The notes below the pieces were generated by a model. The model made no database searches. It saw only the letters and a list, made by a program, of their open reading frames with translations, and was not told the origin of the DNA. DNA of 64,000 nt from Tunicatimonas pelagia (lineage in GTDB: Bacteria; Bacteroidota; Bacteroidia; Cytophagales; Cyclobacteriaceae), in NCBI RefSeq assembly GCF_030506325.1, contig NZ_CP120683.1:4663001-4727000 (forward strand), read 5' to 3'. The stretch's first letter is position 1, and the number at the start of each line of letters is the position of its first letter. The translations under genes and the position numbers were made by a program. This document shows, piece by piece, positions 8,033 through 16,581 of the stretch.

Positions 8033-8284
8033 ATGCAAGATAACAGAATTACCTTCGGTGGTAGAAAGCGTTGGCAAGCAACCGAAAAATATCAACGACA
8101 AGTTGCTGAAATAAAAGAAGAGGTAGCTGGTCAATATACTCTCCTTCTGTTAAGCGAGAAAAGTTGGTTAAAACGCTTAATAATAAAGGGTAAACGAAAT
8201 ATTGAAATAAGAAGAAGAATAGCCAAGCTAGATTCTGATAAAAATCTTCATTTGGCTAGTACACCCACGTGGAATAGAATTTAA
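8033..8284 (+). CDS. Small basic hypothetical protein
   Basis: This 83-residue ORF is rich in Lys, Arg and Glu and predicted to be mostly helical, with no signal peptide or membrane helix. It starts at ATG 8033 and ends 12 nt before hypD, as an operon partner would. I recognise no family. It could instead be chance or a remnant, since it follows a 570-bp decayed-looking stretch. Regular spacing to hypD and an ordinary amino-acid mix favour a real gene slightly. Confidence 0.4.
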   Translation: MQDNRITFGGRKRWQATEKYQRQVAEIKEEVAGQYTLLLLSEKSWLKRLIIKGKRNIEIRRRIAKLDSDKNLHLASTPTWNRI

Positions 8285-8296
8285 AAGCAACCTACT

Positions 8297-9382
8297 ATGA
8301 AATTCCTAACCGAATACCGCGACCCTGAATTAGCTCAGTCTTATTTGGAAGAAATTCGTAAAACTGTGACTCGCTCGTGGACAATTATGGAAGTATGCGG
8401 GGGGCAAACTCATAGCATCGTAAAAAACGGCTTACTGGGTCTGCTTCCCGACGAGATTACGATGGTACACGGTCCCGGTTGTCCGGTCTGCGTCACGCCC
8501 CTTCACCTAATCGATAAAGCTGTTTACCTAGCTGAAGAGAAAAACGTGATTCTCTGCTCATTTGGCGACATGCTGCGCGTGCCGGGTTCGGAACGTAGCT
8601 TATTGCAAGCGAAAGCTAAAGGGGCTGACGTCCGCATTTTGTATTCTCCGCTAGAGGCAGTTAAGCTAGCTAAGGAAAATCCTGACCGCGAGGTAGTATT
8701 TTTTGCAGTAGGATTTGAAACTACGGCTCCGGCCAACGCGCTTTCGGTACTGCATGCGCAACGCGCTGGGTTGACCAACTATTCTATTCTGGCTTCGCAC
8801 GTATTGGTGCCTCCCGCAATGGAAGCCGTATTGGCTGATGATGAAAACGTGATTCAGGGATTTCTGGCTGCCGGGCACGTTTGCACCATCATGGGCATTG
8901 ATGCTTACTATCCCATTGCTGAGAAATATCAGATTCCTATCGTAGTAACTGGTTTCGAGCCAGTCGATTTGCTACAAGGTATTCTGATGACGGTTCGGCA
9001 GTTGGAGCGTAATCAGTATGAGTTGGAGAATCAGTACAAACGAGTGGTTCGCCCCGAAGGAAATTTAGCCGCACAAAAAGCCATTGAACAGGTATTTCAA
9101 ATAGCGGATCGAGAGTGGCGCGGAATCGGCACTATTCCGCAGAGTGGCTACGAGGTGCGCCCAGAACTGGCGGCTTTTGATGCCAATAAAAAGTTCTCAG
9201 TTAATATTCATCACGCTCAGGAATGTGCAGCATGTATTGCCGGACAGGTATTGAAAGGACTAAAGAAGCCTTTTGAGTGTTCGCAGTTTGGCAAAGCTTG
9301 TACGCCTTCTACTCCGCTGGGCGCACCCATGGTTTCTTCCGAAGGAGCTTGTGCCGCGTACTTTCACTATCAAGAAGCCTAG
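8297..9382 (+). CDS. hypD: Hydrogenase formation protein HypD
   Basis: HypD is an iron-sulfur scaffold on which, with HypC and HypE, the Fe(CN)2CO moiety is assembled. The 361-residue protein carries CGGQTHSIV (C34) and [10 protein letters not shown] (C62, C65). Its C-terminal cysteine set, [21 protein letters not shown] and EGACAAYF, binds the [4Fe-4S] cluster. ATG 8297 gives the usual short N-terminus ([12 protein letters not shown]). hypE starts 2 nt after its stop, so the two are almost certainly cotranscribed. No key residue seems to be missing. Confidence 0.97.
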   Translation: MKFLTEYRDPELAQSYLEEIRKTVTRSWTIMEVCGGQTHSIVKNGLLGLLPDEITMVHGPGCPVCVTPLHLIDKAVYLAEEKNVILCSFGDMLRVPGSERSLLQAKAKGADVRILYSPLEAVKLAKENPDREVVFFAVGFETTAPANALSVLHAQRAGLTNYSILASHVLVPPAMEAVLADDENVIQGFLAAGHVCTIMGIDAYYPIAEKYQIPIVVTGFEPVDLLQGILMTVRQLERNQYELENQYKRVVRPEGNLAAQKAIEQVFQIADREWRGIGTIPQSGYEVRPELAAFDANKKFSVNIHHAQECAACIAGQVLKGLKKPFECSQFGKACTPSTPLGAPMVSSEGACAAYFHYQEA

Positions 9383-9384
9383 CG

Positions 9385-10434
9385 ATGACTCAATTCCGAA
9401 TGCAATTAAACTGTCCCCTGCCCGAACTTGATTTCGATGTAATCACGATGGGGCACGGCAGCGGGGGGGTGCTAACCAACAAGCTACTGGACGATGTTAT
9501 TCTCAACCTGTTTTCTGATGAATTAGAAAATGAGCGTCACGACGGAGCGCAGCTCTCGCTAGAAGGAAATACCGCATTCACTACTGACAGTTTCGTGGTT
9601 TCACCACTCTTTTTCCCGGGAGGGAACATCGGTGACTTAGCGGTCAACGGAACGATCAATGACTTAGCCATGTGCGGTGCAATACCGCAGTACCTTTCAT
9701 TGAGTCTGATTATTGAAGAAGGCCTACCGATGACTGACCTTTGGGAAGTTCTTTTAACTATTCAGCAATGCTGCAAGCAAGCCGAAGTGAAAGTAGTAAC
9801 CGGAGATACGAAGGTAGTTGAGCGAGGCAAAGGCGATAAACTCTTCATCAACACTGCCGGAATTGGGAAAGTACACCCGCAAGCAGATATTGGTATCAAT
9901 CGCGTGCAAGCCGGAGATAAAATAATTGTTAGTGGGCCGTTAGCCAATCACGGAATGGCAATTATGTCGGTGCGGGAAGGACTAGAATTCGAAACCGAAA
10001 TTCAGACAGACTCGGCACCATTGCATCAACCCGTGAAAAACTTACTAGACGAATTTGGCTCATCAGTACATCTGCTACGCGACCCGACTAGGGGTGGAGT
10101 AGGTACAGTGCTCAACGAAATTGCTCGCAGTGCTAACTTAGGTGTGAACCTTCGGCAAGTGGATATTCCGGTAGACGAACAGGTAGCCGGAGCTTGCGAA
10201 CTGCTAGGGTTAGATCCGCTCTACGTTGCCAATGAAGGGCTCTTTTTAGCTATTGTAGCCGAAGACATTTACGAAGCTGCCCTGGGGCAGTTGCGAGAAA
10301 ATGGTTTTGCCAGATCAGCTTGTATTGGTGAAGTAACTGATGAGCATCTGCGACAAGTGGTGCTAACCAGCGGCATCGGTGGTCGCCGGGTAGTGAATAT
10401 GCTAGCTGGAGAACAGCTACCCCGAATCTGCTAA
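9385..10434 (+). CDS. hypE: Carbamoyl-phosphate-derived cyanide synthase HypE
   Basis: HypE takes the carbamoyl group from HypF on its C-terminal cysteine and dehydrates it with ATP to a thiocyanate, the source of the CN ligands. The frame is open further upstream (from 9277), but that part overlaps hypD. ATG 9385, 2 nt after the hypD stop, gives 349 residues, close to family length. Visible motifs are MGHGSGG near the N-terminus, FTTDSFVVSPLFFPGGNIGDLAVNG in two parts, LLRDPTRGGVGTVLNE, and the obligatory end PRIC, so the acceptor Cys is the last residue. The protein belongs to the PurM-like superfamily. Confidence 0.97.
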   Translation: MTQFRMQLNCPLPELDFDVITMGHGSGGVLTNKLLDDVILNLFSDELENERHDGAQLSLEGNTAFTTDSFVVSPLFFPGGNIGDLAVNGTINDLAMCGAIPQYLSLSLIIEEGLPMTDLWEVLLTIQQCCKQAEVKVVTGDTKVVERGKGDKLFINTAGIGKVHPQADIGINRVQAGDKIIVSGPLANHGMAIMSVREGLEFETEIQTDSAPLHQPVKNLLDEFGSSVHLLRDPTRGGVGTVLNEIARSANLGVNLRQVDIPVDEQVAGACELLGLDPLYVANEGLFLAIVAEDIYEAALGQLRENGFARSACIGEVTDEHLRQVVLTSGIGGRRVVNMLAGEQLPRIC

Positions 10435-10436
10435 AT

Positions 10437-10470
10437 AATGATTGATGACTGATGAGTAATAACTAATGGA
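10437..10470. repeat. Intergenic AT-rich repeat (AATGATTGATGA family)
   Basis: AATGATTGATGA at 10437-10448 is followed by ACTAATGGA at 10462-10470. The same two blocks occur in the same order at 61999-62025. A 12-nt piece (ATGACTAATGGA) recurs at 12334-12345. All lie outside recognised genes, which points to an interspersed intergenic repeat. Confidence 0.45.
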
Positions 10471-10532
10471 AAGTGAAAGTTGTTATTCTAATCTGCAACC
10501 TGCCAAACGTGTAACTCAGTGACCAGTGACCT

Positions 10533-11663
10533 ATGCCTATCCATCTTCCTAATACTAACCCTCAACTTCGTATTTTTAAGGGAGCACCCGACAGCCCATT
10601 TTTGGCTCCTCGCGGGGTACATTTGCTGGGCAATAAGTTGCTAGTGTCGGACACCGGGCAGAACCGGGTTTTTATCTGGAATCAGTTACCTACTGAAGAG
10701 TTTCAGTCTCCCGATGTAATTTTAGGGCAAGGGGAAACAACCGCTACCGGACGTAATCAGGGAAGTGGAGTAAGTGCTTCTACTTTGCAATATCCCTCCG
10801 GATTATGGGGTGACGGCCAAGTGCTGACCGTAGCCGATGCTTGGAATCATCGAGTTCTAATCTGGCACGAGTTTCCCACCGAATCTGGCCAACCTGCTGA
10901 TGTAGTGCTGGGGCAAACGAATTTTGTGAGTAATGAACCTAATCAGAAGGGAGTAGGAAGTTCTCCTTCTGAGCATACGTTGTATTGGCCCTACGGACTC
11001 ACTTCGGATGGGGAGCATTTGTGGGTAGCTGATACGGGTAACCGTCGCGTTTTGTACTACGATCAAATTCCGATCAAAAACAACGCTCCAGCGGATAAAT
11101 TAATTGGCAAGGATAATTTTCAGGAGCGGGATTACGACCATACGCAACCCATTTGGCCGTATTCAGTGAAGCTTAGTCCGCAAGGGCAATTAGCTATAAC
11201 CGATACACAGTACTACCGAGTATTACTGTGGGAAAGCTGGCAGGAGGCTTTTGATCAATCAGCCTCGGTAATTATCGGTCAGCCTGATTGGGAAGCGAAC
11301 GGGCAAAATCAGTTTGGATTATTTCCTCAGGCGAATACGTTGAATTGGTGTTACGATAGTTGTTTTGATGAAGGTGGTTTATGGGTAGCCGATACCGGCA
11401 ATAGTCGGTTATTGCGGTTTAATAAGTTACCTCAACAGCATAATCAGTTCGCTGATGGTTTAATCGGCCCCAAGGATTTTGCCACGGGTAGCGAAAACGC
11501 GGAGACAATTAACGGAACAGAAGGGGCATTGTACTGGCCGTTCTCAGTATCCGTATACGGAAAAACGATGGCTATTGCTGATACTGGGAATCATCGCATC
11601 GTATTGATTAGCGGAGACCGGATACCGGATTCGGGAAACCGGAACTCTGCATCTACCACATAA
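10533..11663 (+). CDS. NHL-repeat beta-propeller protein of the hydrogenase locus
   Basis: The 376-residue protein is built of NHL-type blades with recurring D-T-G-N-x-R-V and similar turns: VSDTGQNRVFIW, VADAWNHRVLIW, VADTGNRRVLYY, VADTGNSRLLRF and IADTGNHRIVLI. It has no signal peptide, so it is predicted to be cytoplasmic. NHL propellers usually bind proteins or ligands. NHL proteins recur beside high-affinity [NiFe]-hydrogenase genes, as I recall, so it is probably an accessory factor here, but its exact action is unknown. It follows hypE by 98 nt. Its last about 15 codons run into an inverted repeat (11613-11643), so the C-terminus may have been modified by a repeat insertion. Confidence 0.85.
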   Translation: MPIHLPNTNPQLRIFKGAPDSPFLAPRGVHLLGNKLLVSDTGQNRVFIWNQLPTEEFQSPDVILGQGETTATGRNQGSGVSASTLQYPSGLWGDGQVLTVADAWNHRVLIWHEFPTESGQPADVVLGQTNFVSNEPNQKGVGSSPSEHTLYWPYGLTSDGEHLWVADTGNRRVLYYDQIPIKNNAPADKLIGKDNFQERDYDHTQPIWPYSVKLSPQGQLAITDTQYYRVLLWESWQEAFDQSASVIIGQPDWEANGQNQFGLFPQANTLNWCYDSCFDEGGLWVADTGNSRLLRFNKLPQQHNQFADGLIGPKDFATGSENAETINGTEGALYWPFSVSVYGKTMAIADTGNHRIVLISGDRIPDSGNRNSASTT

Positions 11664-11749
11664 GTTAATATTCACTGATGCACAAGTTTACAACGTATTT
11701 ACATATTGCTACTCAAACACCTTTTCCGGTCTCCCGACTCCGGTTTCCA
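11613..11749. repeat. Imperfect inverted repeat spanning the NHL gene end
   Basis: The left arm (11613-11643) contains GGAGACCGGA and GGGAAACCGGAA. The right arm (11724-11749) is its inverted counterpart (TTCCGGTCTCCCGACTCCGG). The arms match apart from a short insertion in the left arm. The left arm codes for the end of the NHL protein and the right arm precedes the DUF151 gene. It may form a large hairpin or represent two copies of one palindromic repeat. Confidence 0.5.
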
Positions 11750-11762
11750 TGAAGTACTGGTT

Positions 11763-12329
11763 ATGGAAAAAATAGCTTTAGACGTAGTAGCTCTCACTGA
11801 TAGCGAATCGCATCCGGGCAACTTCGCGTTGATACTGGAAGAGCGTTCTGGCGGACGACGGTTGCCCATTGTTATTGGGAAAGCTGAAGCTCAGGCGATT
11901 GCAATGGCACTGGAAAATATGCAGCCTCAGCGTCCGCTTACTCACGACCTGTTTAAGCAAACACTAGAAGCCCTCCAGGCTACCCTGGAAGAAGTCTTTA
12001 TTTATAAAATGGAAGAAACTATATTTTATGCTAACCTTCAGCTAAAGAATTCGTCGGGACAGGTGCTTACCATAGAAGCCCGGAGTTCTGATGCCGTAGC
12101 CCTGTCGGTACGCTTTGCTTGCCCTATTTACACCACTTCCGAAGTGCTCGATATCGCAGGATTTACCAATGAGTCATCTACAGTAGTAAGTAAAAAGGGG
12201 CCTTTCTCCGACTATCCATTGAAAGAGCTAGAAACTTTATTAGCCAAATTACTCGCGAAAGAGGATTACCAAAGTGCGGCTCGTATCCGCGATGTTATTG
12301 AGAAGAAAAAGAATAGAAAATCACCATAA
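11763..12329 (+). CDS. Bifunctional nuclease family protein (DUF151) with UVR domain
   Basis: The N-terminal part matches the DUF151/bifunctional nuclease fold: MEKIALDVVALTDS, LPIVIGKAEAQAIAMALE, RPLTHDLFKQ and a central IEARSSDAVALSVRF. The C-terminal about 35 residues (YPLKELETLLAKLLAKEDYQSAARIRDVIEKKK) form a UvrB/UvrC-type (UVR) motif, a combination common in Bacteroidota. The frame is open from 11706, but that extension lies in a repeat. ATG 11763 gives the standard start (188 residues). The biochemical role is poorly defined; family members have been linked to nuclease activity and stress. It is unlikely to belong to hydrogenase biosynthesis. Confidence 0.85.
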   Translation: MEKIALDVVALTDSESHPGNFALILEERSGGRRLPIVIGKAEAQAIAMALENMQPQRPLTHDLFKQTLEALQATLEEVFIYKMEETIFYANLQLKNSSGQVLTIEARSSDAVALSVRFACPIYTTSEVLDIAGFTNESSTVVSKKGPFSDYPLKELETLLAKLLAKEDYQSAARIRDVIEKKKNRKSP

Positions 12330-12606
12330 TTAAATGACTAATGGATACTTGGTTTTTTTAGGCATTCCTGCTCTGAATGAACGCTGGATTACGGAAGGTA
12401 AGCTCCATTCTGTTAGCTACTATCTTGTTCCTTATAAATAAAGTTTTGTAAAAAAAATATTTTGTGAAGTTTGTTAGAAAAATAACAATTGCTTAACACA
12501 GGTAATAATTCATTCACATAATGGTAAAGTTGAGGTAACTGCCAGAGGCGGGTATAATGCTACTTTTATACCGTTTTCATCAACAGTACAACCTCTAAAT
12601 TTTATC

Positions 12607-14487
12607 ATGAAAAAGTATTACTTATCTCTGTTAGCAGCCATGTTTTTCTGCTATAATTCTTATGGCCAGTTTTTTTTCGATGTCGAAGTGGACACTGCTT
12701 GGCTACCCGAAACCGTGGTGATGCCTCCCTCACCGCTCAAGTATCAAGTTCTGTTTGTTGGTCAGTCCGATAAGGTTCAAACTACGGCTACCTACGGCAA
12801 TGCGGCTGGTGAAGCCCTGGCGAAGCAGTGGCACGATTTCATCGGGTTTACCCCTGACCCTGATAGTGACGATCTGGGTTGGATCTCGGTCAACCACGAA
12901 ATGATTTTGGCGAACGATAGCATCGGTGACGGTGGCGGAATGACCATCTTTAAGGTACGCCGCGATCCTAATACCGATACGCTGGAAATTGTTGAGCAAA
13001 CCCTAGCCGACGGGCGTAGTGGTAAATACTTTAACGTAGACTTCGTGAACACTGTAGGCGAAACTGGTATGAACTGCGGAGGAATTACTTCTCCAGTTGA
13101 CGGGCGTATCTGGACGGCGGAAGAGTGGTTCCGAACCAGCAACGGGTCAATCTATCGCGACGGTGGTGGCGTTACCGACACATCAGATTTTACAATTACC
13201 ACTGATCTTCCTGGTGAGTTTGCTGGGTCTACTGTTGCGAAGTACCAGAACTTCAATTATATGGTAGAGATCGACCCCCGCGAAGCAAAAGCGGTTCGCA
13301 AGCAGTACAACTGGGGACGCCAACCATTTGAAGGGGGAGCTATCATGCCCGATAATAAAACTGTTTACTTAGGGGCAGATGCTACCCCTGGTCTGTTTAC
13401 TAAATTTATAGCCGATACTCCGGGCGATTTTACCCGAGGTACCACTTACGTATACAAGCATGACTTGAATGATTCTATCAACGGTAACTGGGTAGAGATG
13501 AACAACATGTCTCTAGACGAAATGCTGTACTTCGCTGATTCGGCTCTTATGAGAGGAGCTACTATGTACAATCGTTTAGAGTGGCTTACCCAGTACGATG
13601 GAAAAGTATATATGTCAGAGACCGGACGTGATAACATCCGAGATCGCTTCTCAGAGGCAGCGGCAATAGGTGGTACATTAGACTACCACTGGTTGGAGCC
13701 AGTACGGGCACGTCACCCCAACTTAGAAGCTAAAACCGATGAGCAAGTGATTGACTTTGTTCGCGCTGGCTTCTTTAACGACTACTACGGGCGTGTCCTG
13801 GTGTACGATCCGGCTACTGATAAAGTAGAGACCTACCTAAATGGTGGTCCTTTCTACGAAGAATCCCCTGAGGTAGCTGCTTATCCTAATAAGCATCTGA
13901 CGAACCCTGATGGGTTAAACGTGATGGTTGTAAATGGCCAGCCGTACATGGTTATCAATGAAGACCTGAATGGTACTTCAAACGCCCGAGTGCCCGCTGG
14001 AATTAGCAACCGCACTTGCGAAGCATTCTTACTGGATATGAACAAGTCAAATCCTACGGTAGATGACTTAGTACGTATTTCAATTGTACCTGTAGGGGCT
14101 GAAGTAACGGGTGCTCAACCTACTCCTGATGGAAAAACACTGCTACTAAACTCTCAGCACCCATCTACTGACAACCCTTTCCCCTATAATAACTCGCTTA
14201 CCTACGCTATCACCGGATGGGATGATGCGGTAGCCGCTATCACCTCTATTGACGATCAAGTGACCGAAGTAGAGGGACTAAAATTCTGGGCAGACCATGT
14301 TCAGCGCGTACTTCGGACTAATGAGCGTGTAGACATGGCATTGTACGATGTAATGGGTCGTCGTCTACGCGTAGTGCGTAACGTAACTGAAGTAGATGTT
14401 CACGACCTACAACCGGGTGCCTACATTATGAGAGCTTACGGCCTTGAATCTCAGAAGGCAGTTGGAGCTAAATTTATCTTGGAATAA
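12607..14487 (+). CDS. Secreted PhoX-like (DUF839) protein with T9SS sorting domain
   Basis: The 626-residue protein starts with a signal peptide (MKKYYLSLLAAMFFCYNSYG, cleavage before QFFF). The middle resembles the PhoX/DUF839 beta-propeller family: DLGWISVNHEMI, GMNCGGITSPVDGRIWTAEEW, VYLGADATPG, and a late segment DGLNVMVVNGQPYMVINED. PhoX members are Ca/Fe-dependent phosphatases, but I cannot confirm that all metal ligands are present. The last about 70 residues (MALYDVMGRRLRVV, DLQPGAYIMRAY, KFILE) are a type A T9SS C-terminal domain, so the protein should be exported and anchored or released by PorU, encoded two genes downstream. A rho-independent terminator follows directly. Confidence 0.8.
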   Translation: MKKYYLSLLAAMFFCYNSYGQFFFDVEVDTAWLPETVVMPPSPLKYQVLFVGQSDKVQTTATYGNAAGEALAKQWHDFIGFTPDPDSDDLGWISVNHEMILANDSIGDGGGMTIFKVRRDPNTDTLEIVEQTLADGRSGKYFNVDFVNTVGETGMNCGGITSPVDGRIWTAEEWFRTSNGSIYRDGGGVTDTSDFTITTDLPGEFAGSTVAKYQNFNYMVEIDPREAKAVRKQYNWGRQPFEGGAIMPDNKTVYLGADATPGLFTKFIADTPGDFTRGTTYVYKHDLNDSINGNWVEMNNMSLDEMLYFADSALMRGATMYNRLEWLTQYDGKVYMSETGRDNIRDRFSEAAAIGGTLDYHWLEPVRARHPNLEAKTDEQVIDFVRAGFFNDYYGRVLVYDPATDKVETYLNGGPFYEESPEVAAYPNKHLTNPDGLNVMVVNGQPYMVINEDLNGTSNARVPAGISNRTCEAFLLDMNKSNPTVDDLVRISIVPVGAEVTGAQPTPDGKTLLLNSQHPSTDNPFPYNNSLTYAITGWDDAVAAITSIDDQVTEVEGLKFWADHVQRVLRTNERVDMALYDVMGRRLRVVRNVTEVDVHDLQPGAYIMRAYGLESQKAVGAKFILE

Positions 14488-14503
14488 TATTTCAGACATA
14501 GCA

Positions 14504-14537
14504 AAAGGCTAAAGTGTATTGCGCTTTAGCCTTTTTT
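14504..14537 (+). terminator. Rho-independent terminator after the PhoX-like gene
   Basis: GGCTAAAG (14507-14514) pairs with CTTTAGCC (14524-14531), extended by AAA/TTT pairs, with a 9-nt loop and a run of six T (14532-14537). It lies 20 nt after the stop of the PhoX-like gene. Confidence 0.85.
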
Positions 14538-14556
14538 CCTCCCAACCCTTTCATCT

Positions 14557-16503
14557 ATGAAACGACTTCTACTCGTATTTTCACTACTACTATTTATCGG
14601 AGTAATAATCACCTCATTTCGTCCCGAGAAAAATCAATCGCTGAGTCCGGCGGCTGAAGTAAAAACCCAGTTTCTGGAAGATCTACATACCTTTCAGATA
14701 GCTTGCGAGCGATTGCATCATAGCACGTCTCAACTTACCGAAGCTAATCTGAAGGAAGCCCAACAAGCTTTCATCAATGCCCGATATGCCTACAAAACAA
14801 TTGAATTCTTGGCAGCTTACCTTGATGAAGAATTCATTGGAAACAACATCAATGGGGCACCTTTATTGTCGCTAGAACCTAACGCACCTCAACTAAGTAT
14901 TCTTGAGCCGGAGGGTTTCCAGATACTAGAAGAGACACTATTCAGTGAGAATCCTTTAGAGGAAAAAGAAGCGATCATAGCCTATACCGCAGCCTTAAGC
15001 CGAAGTGCTCAGGAGCTATCGTATTTACGTCAAACGTATCTTACTGATCGCCAAGTGATTGAAGCAGCTCGTATGGCACTGATTCGGGTATTTACCTTAG
15101 GTGTTACCGGCTTTGATTCTCCTGTGCTGGCTAACTCATTGCCGGAGGCTTCTCAAGTATTAGTTTCGCTCCAAAAAGCCATTCAACTATATATTCCGCT
15201 GGTAGGGGTAAAAAATGCTAATCTTGCTCAAAGGTTAGAAAGTACGGTCGCCGAAGCAGTAGATTATCTGGCAAAAAATCAAGATTTTGATACGTTTGAT
15301 CGCCTTGGTTTTCTAAAGGGTTATATTAATCCGCTGTACGCCGATTTGCTAGACGCTCAGTTAGCACTGCAAATTGAAACCTACTACGAAACTGCATCGC
15401 CCTACCACAAACACGCTATTAATTACTTTGCTAAAAATATTTTCGACGAAGACTTTCTGAATCCGTTTTACTACACGCGGATGTCTTCTCAAAGTTATAC
15501 TGGTGCCGCCGTGCAGCTAGGGCGAACCCTCTTCTTTGACCCTCTTCTGTCTAATAATAACGAACGCTCCTGCGCCTCTTGTCATCAGCCGGAAAAAGCC
15601 TTTACCGATGGTCTGGCTAGGAGCCTGGCAACCAACAGCGAGGGAACCGTAAAACGAAATGCTCCAACTTTGCTCAACGCGGCCTACGCTGATCGTTACT
15701 TTTATGATTTGCGTTCTGAAGTGTTAGAAGATCAGATGGATCACGTTGTTTACGATCATCGAGAGTTTCAGACTAGCTATTTGGCGGTTTTTGAAAAAAT
15801 TCAGCGAAGTGAAGACTACCTAGCTATGTTTTCCGAGGCCTTTCCCGAAATGAAGGATGACCCAGTAAATAAACACACGCTGACGACTGCGCTGGCTACG
15901 TATATTGTTTCTCTGAAAAGCTTGTCATCTCCTTTTGATCAGTACGTGCGGGATGAGCAAGAATCGCTGGATGCCTCAGTGAAGCGAGGGTTTAATTTGT
16001 TTATGGGTAAAGCGGCTTGTGGCACTTGTCATTTCGCTCCCACTTTCAATGGCTTGGTTCCCCCAATCTACCATGAATCAGAATCGGAAGTGTTGGGAGT
16101 ACCCAACACGACAGATACCGCAACGATGGTGATAGATGATGATTTGGGACGGGCTTTGGGAGTAATTAAGGAATACGTAGATTTCTACCGACATTCATTC
16201 AAAACCACTACCGTACGAAATGTCGCATTGACTGCCCCATATATGCACAACGGAGTGTATGAAACACTGGAGGAAGTGGTTGACTTCTACAACCAAGGTG
16301 GCGGAGAAGGTATGGGATTGGATGTGCCCTACCAAACACTGCCGCCGGATCCGCTCAACCTAACTGACCAAGAGCAAGCCGACCTCGTGGCCTTCATGGA
16401 GTCCCTGACAGATACGGCTCAGGTAAATCAGGTTCCTCGGGAATTACCTACTTTTGCCGATAACGAAGATTGGAACCAACGTAAAGTTGGTGGTACGTAC
16501 TAA
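14557..16503 (+). CDS. Di-haem cytochrome c peroxidase (MauG/CcpA type) with helical N-terminal domain
   Basis: The 648-residue protein has an N-terminal signal or anchor (LLLVFSLLLFIGVIITSF). Residues 30-300 are all-helical and resemble the imelysin-like or peroxidase-associated region seen before many Bacteroidota CCPs. The C-terminal half has two c-type haem sites, CASCH at 339-343 and CGTCH at 488-492. It also has the family motifs LGRTLFFDPLLS, RNAPTLLNAAY, GVYETLEEVVDFYNQGG and a late LVAFMESLT. Periplasmic members reduce H2O2 or oxidise protein side chains using electrons from cytochromes. It sits between a PhoX-like exported protein and porU. An iron-related role for the N-terminal domain is conceivable but not shown. 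Confidence 0.9.
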   Translation: MKRLLLVFSLLLFIGVIITSFRPEKNQSLSPAAEVKTQFLEDLHTFQIACERLHHSTSQLTEANLKEAQQAFINARYAYKTIEFLAAYLDEEFIGNNINGAPLLSLEPNAPQLSILEPEGFQILEETLFSENPLEEKEAIIAYTAALSRSAQELSYLRQTYLTDRQVIEAARMALIRVFTLGVTGFDSPVLANSLPEASQVLVSLQKAIQLYIPLVGVKNANLAQRLESTVAEAVDYLAKNQDFDTFDRLGFLKGYINPLYADLLDAQLALQIETYYETASPYHKHAINYFAKNIFDEDFLNPFYYTRMSSQSYTGAAVQLGRTLFFDPLLSNNNERSCASCHQPEKAFTDGLARSLATNSEGTVKRNAPTLLNAAYADRYFYDLRSEVLEDQMDHVVYDHREFQTSYLAVFEKIQRSEDYLAMFSEAFPEMKDDPVNKHTLTTALATYIVSLKSLSSPFDQYVRDEQESLDASVKRGFNLFMGKAACGTCHFAPTFNGLVPPIYHESESEVLGVPNTTDTATMVIDDDLGRALGVIKEYVDFYRHSFKTTTVRNVALTAPYMHNGVYETLEEVVDFYNQGGGEGMGLDVPYQTLPPDPLNLTDQEQADLVAFMESLTDTAQVNQVPRELPTFADNEDWNQRKVGGTY

Positions 16504-16555
16504 AAATGAATAAGGTAATTGGGTAGCGCAGGAGATAGTTGCGAATTTCTCAAAT

Positions 16556-16581
16556 CCCCCTTGTCCTCTTTACGAAAGGGG
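16556..16581. repeat. CCCCCTTG...AAAGGGG palindromic repeat at the porU start
   Basis: CCCCTT pairs with AAGGGG at 16576-16581. This resembles a repeat I know from Bacteroidota and cyanobacterial genomes that begins CCCCCTT and ends AAGGGG. It overlaps the proposed TTG start of porU, so it could shape the translation start. Confidence 0.5.

Noticed and set aside
9277-9384. N-terminal extension of HypE
   Set aside because: It overlaps the hypD end in another frame; the family start is at ATG 9385.
11706-11762. N-terminal extension of the DUF151 protein
   Set aside because: It lies in an inverted repeat and the family start is MEKIALDVV at 11763.
12334-12441. 35-residue ORF before the PhoX-like gene
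   Set aside because: Its start lies in the ATGACTAATGGA repeat block, it has no recognised pattern and is too short to support.
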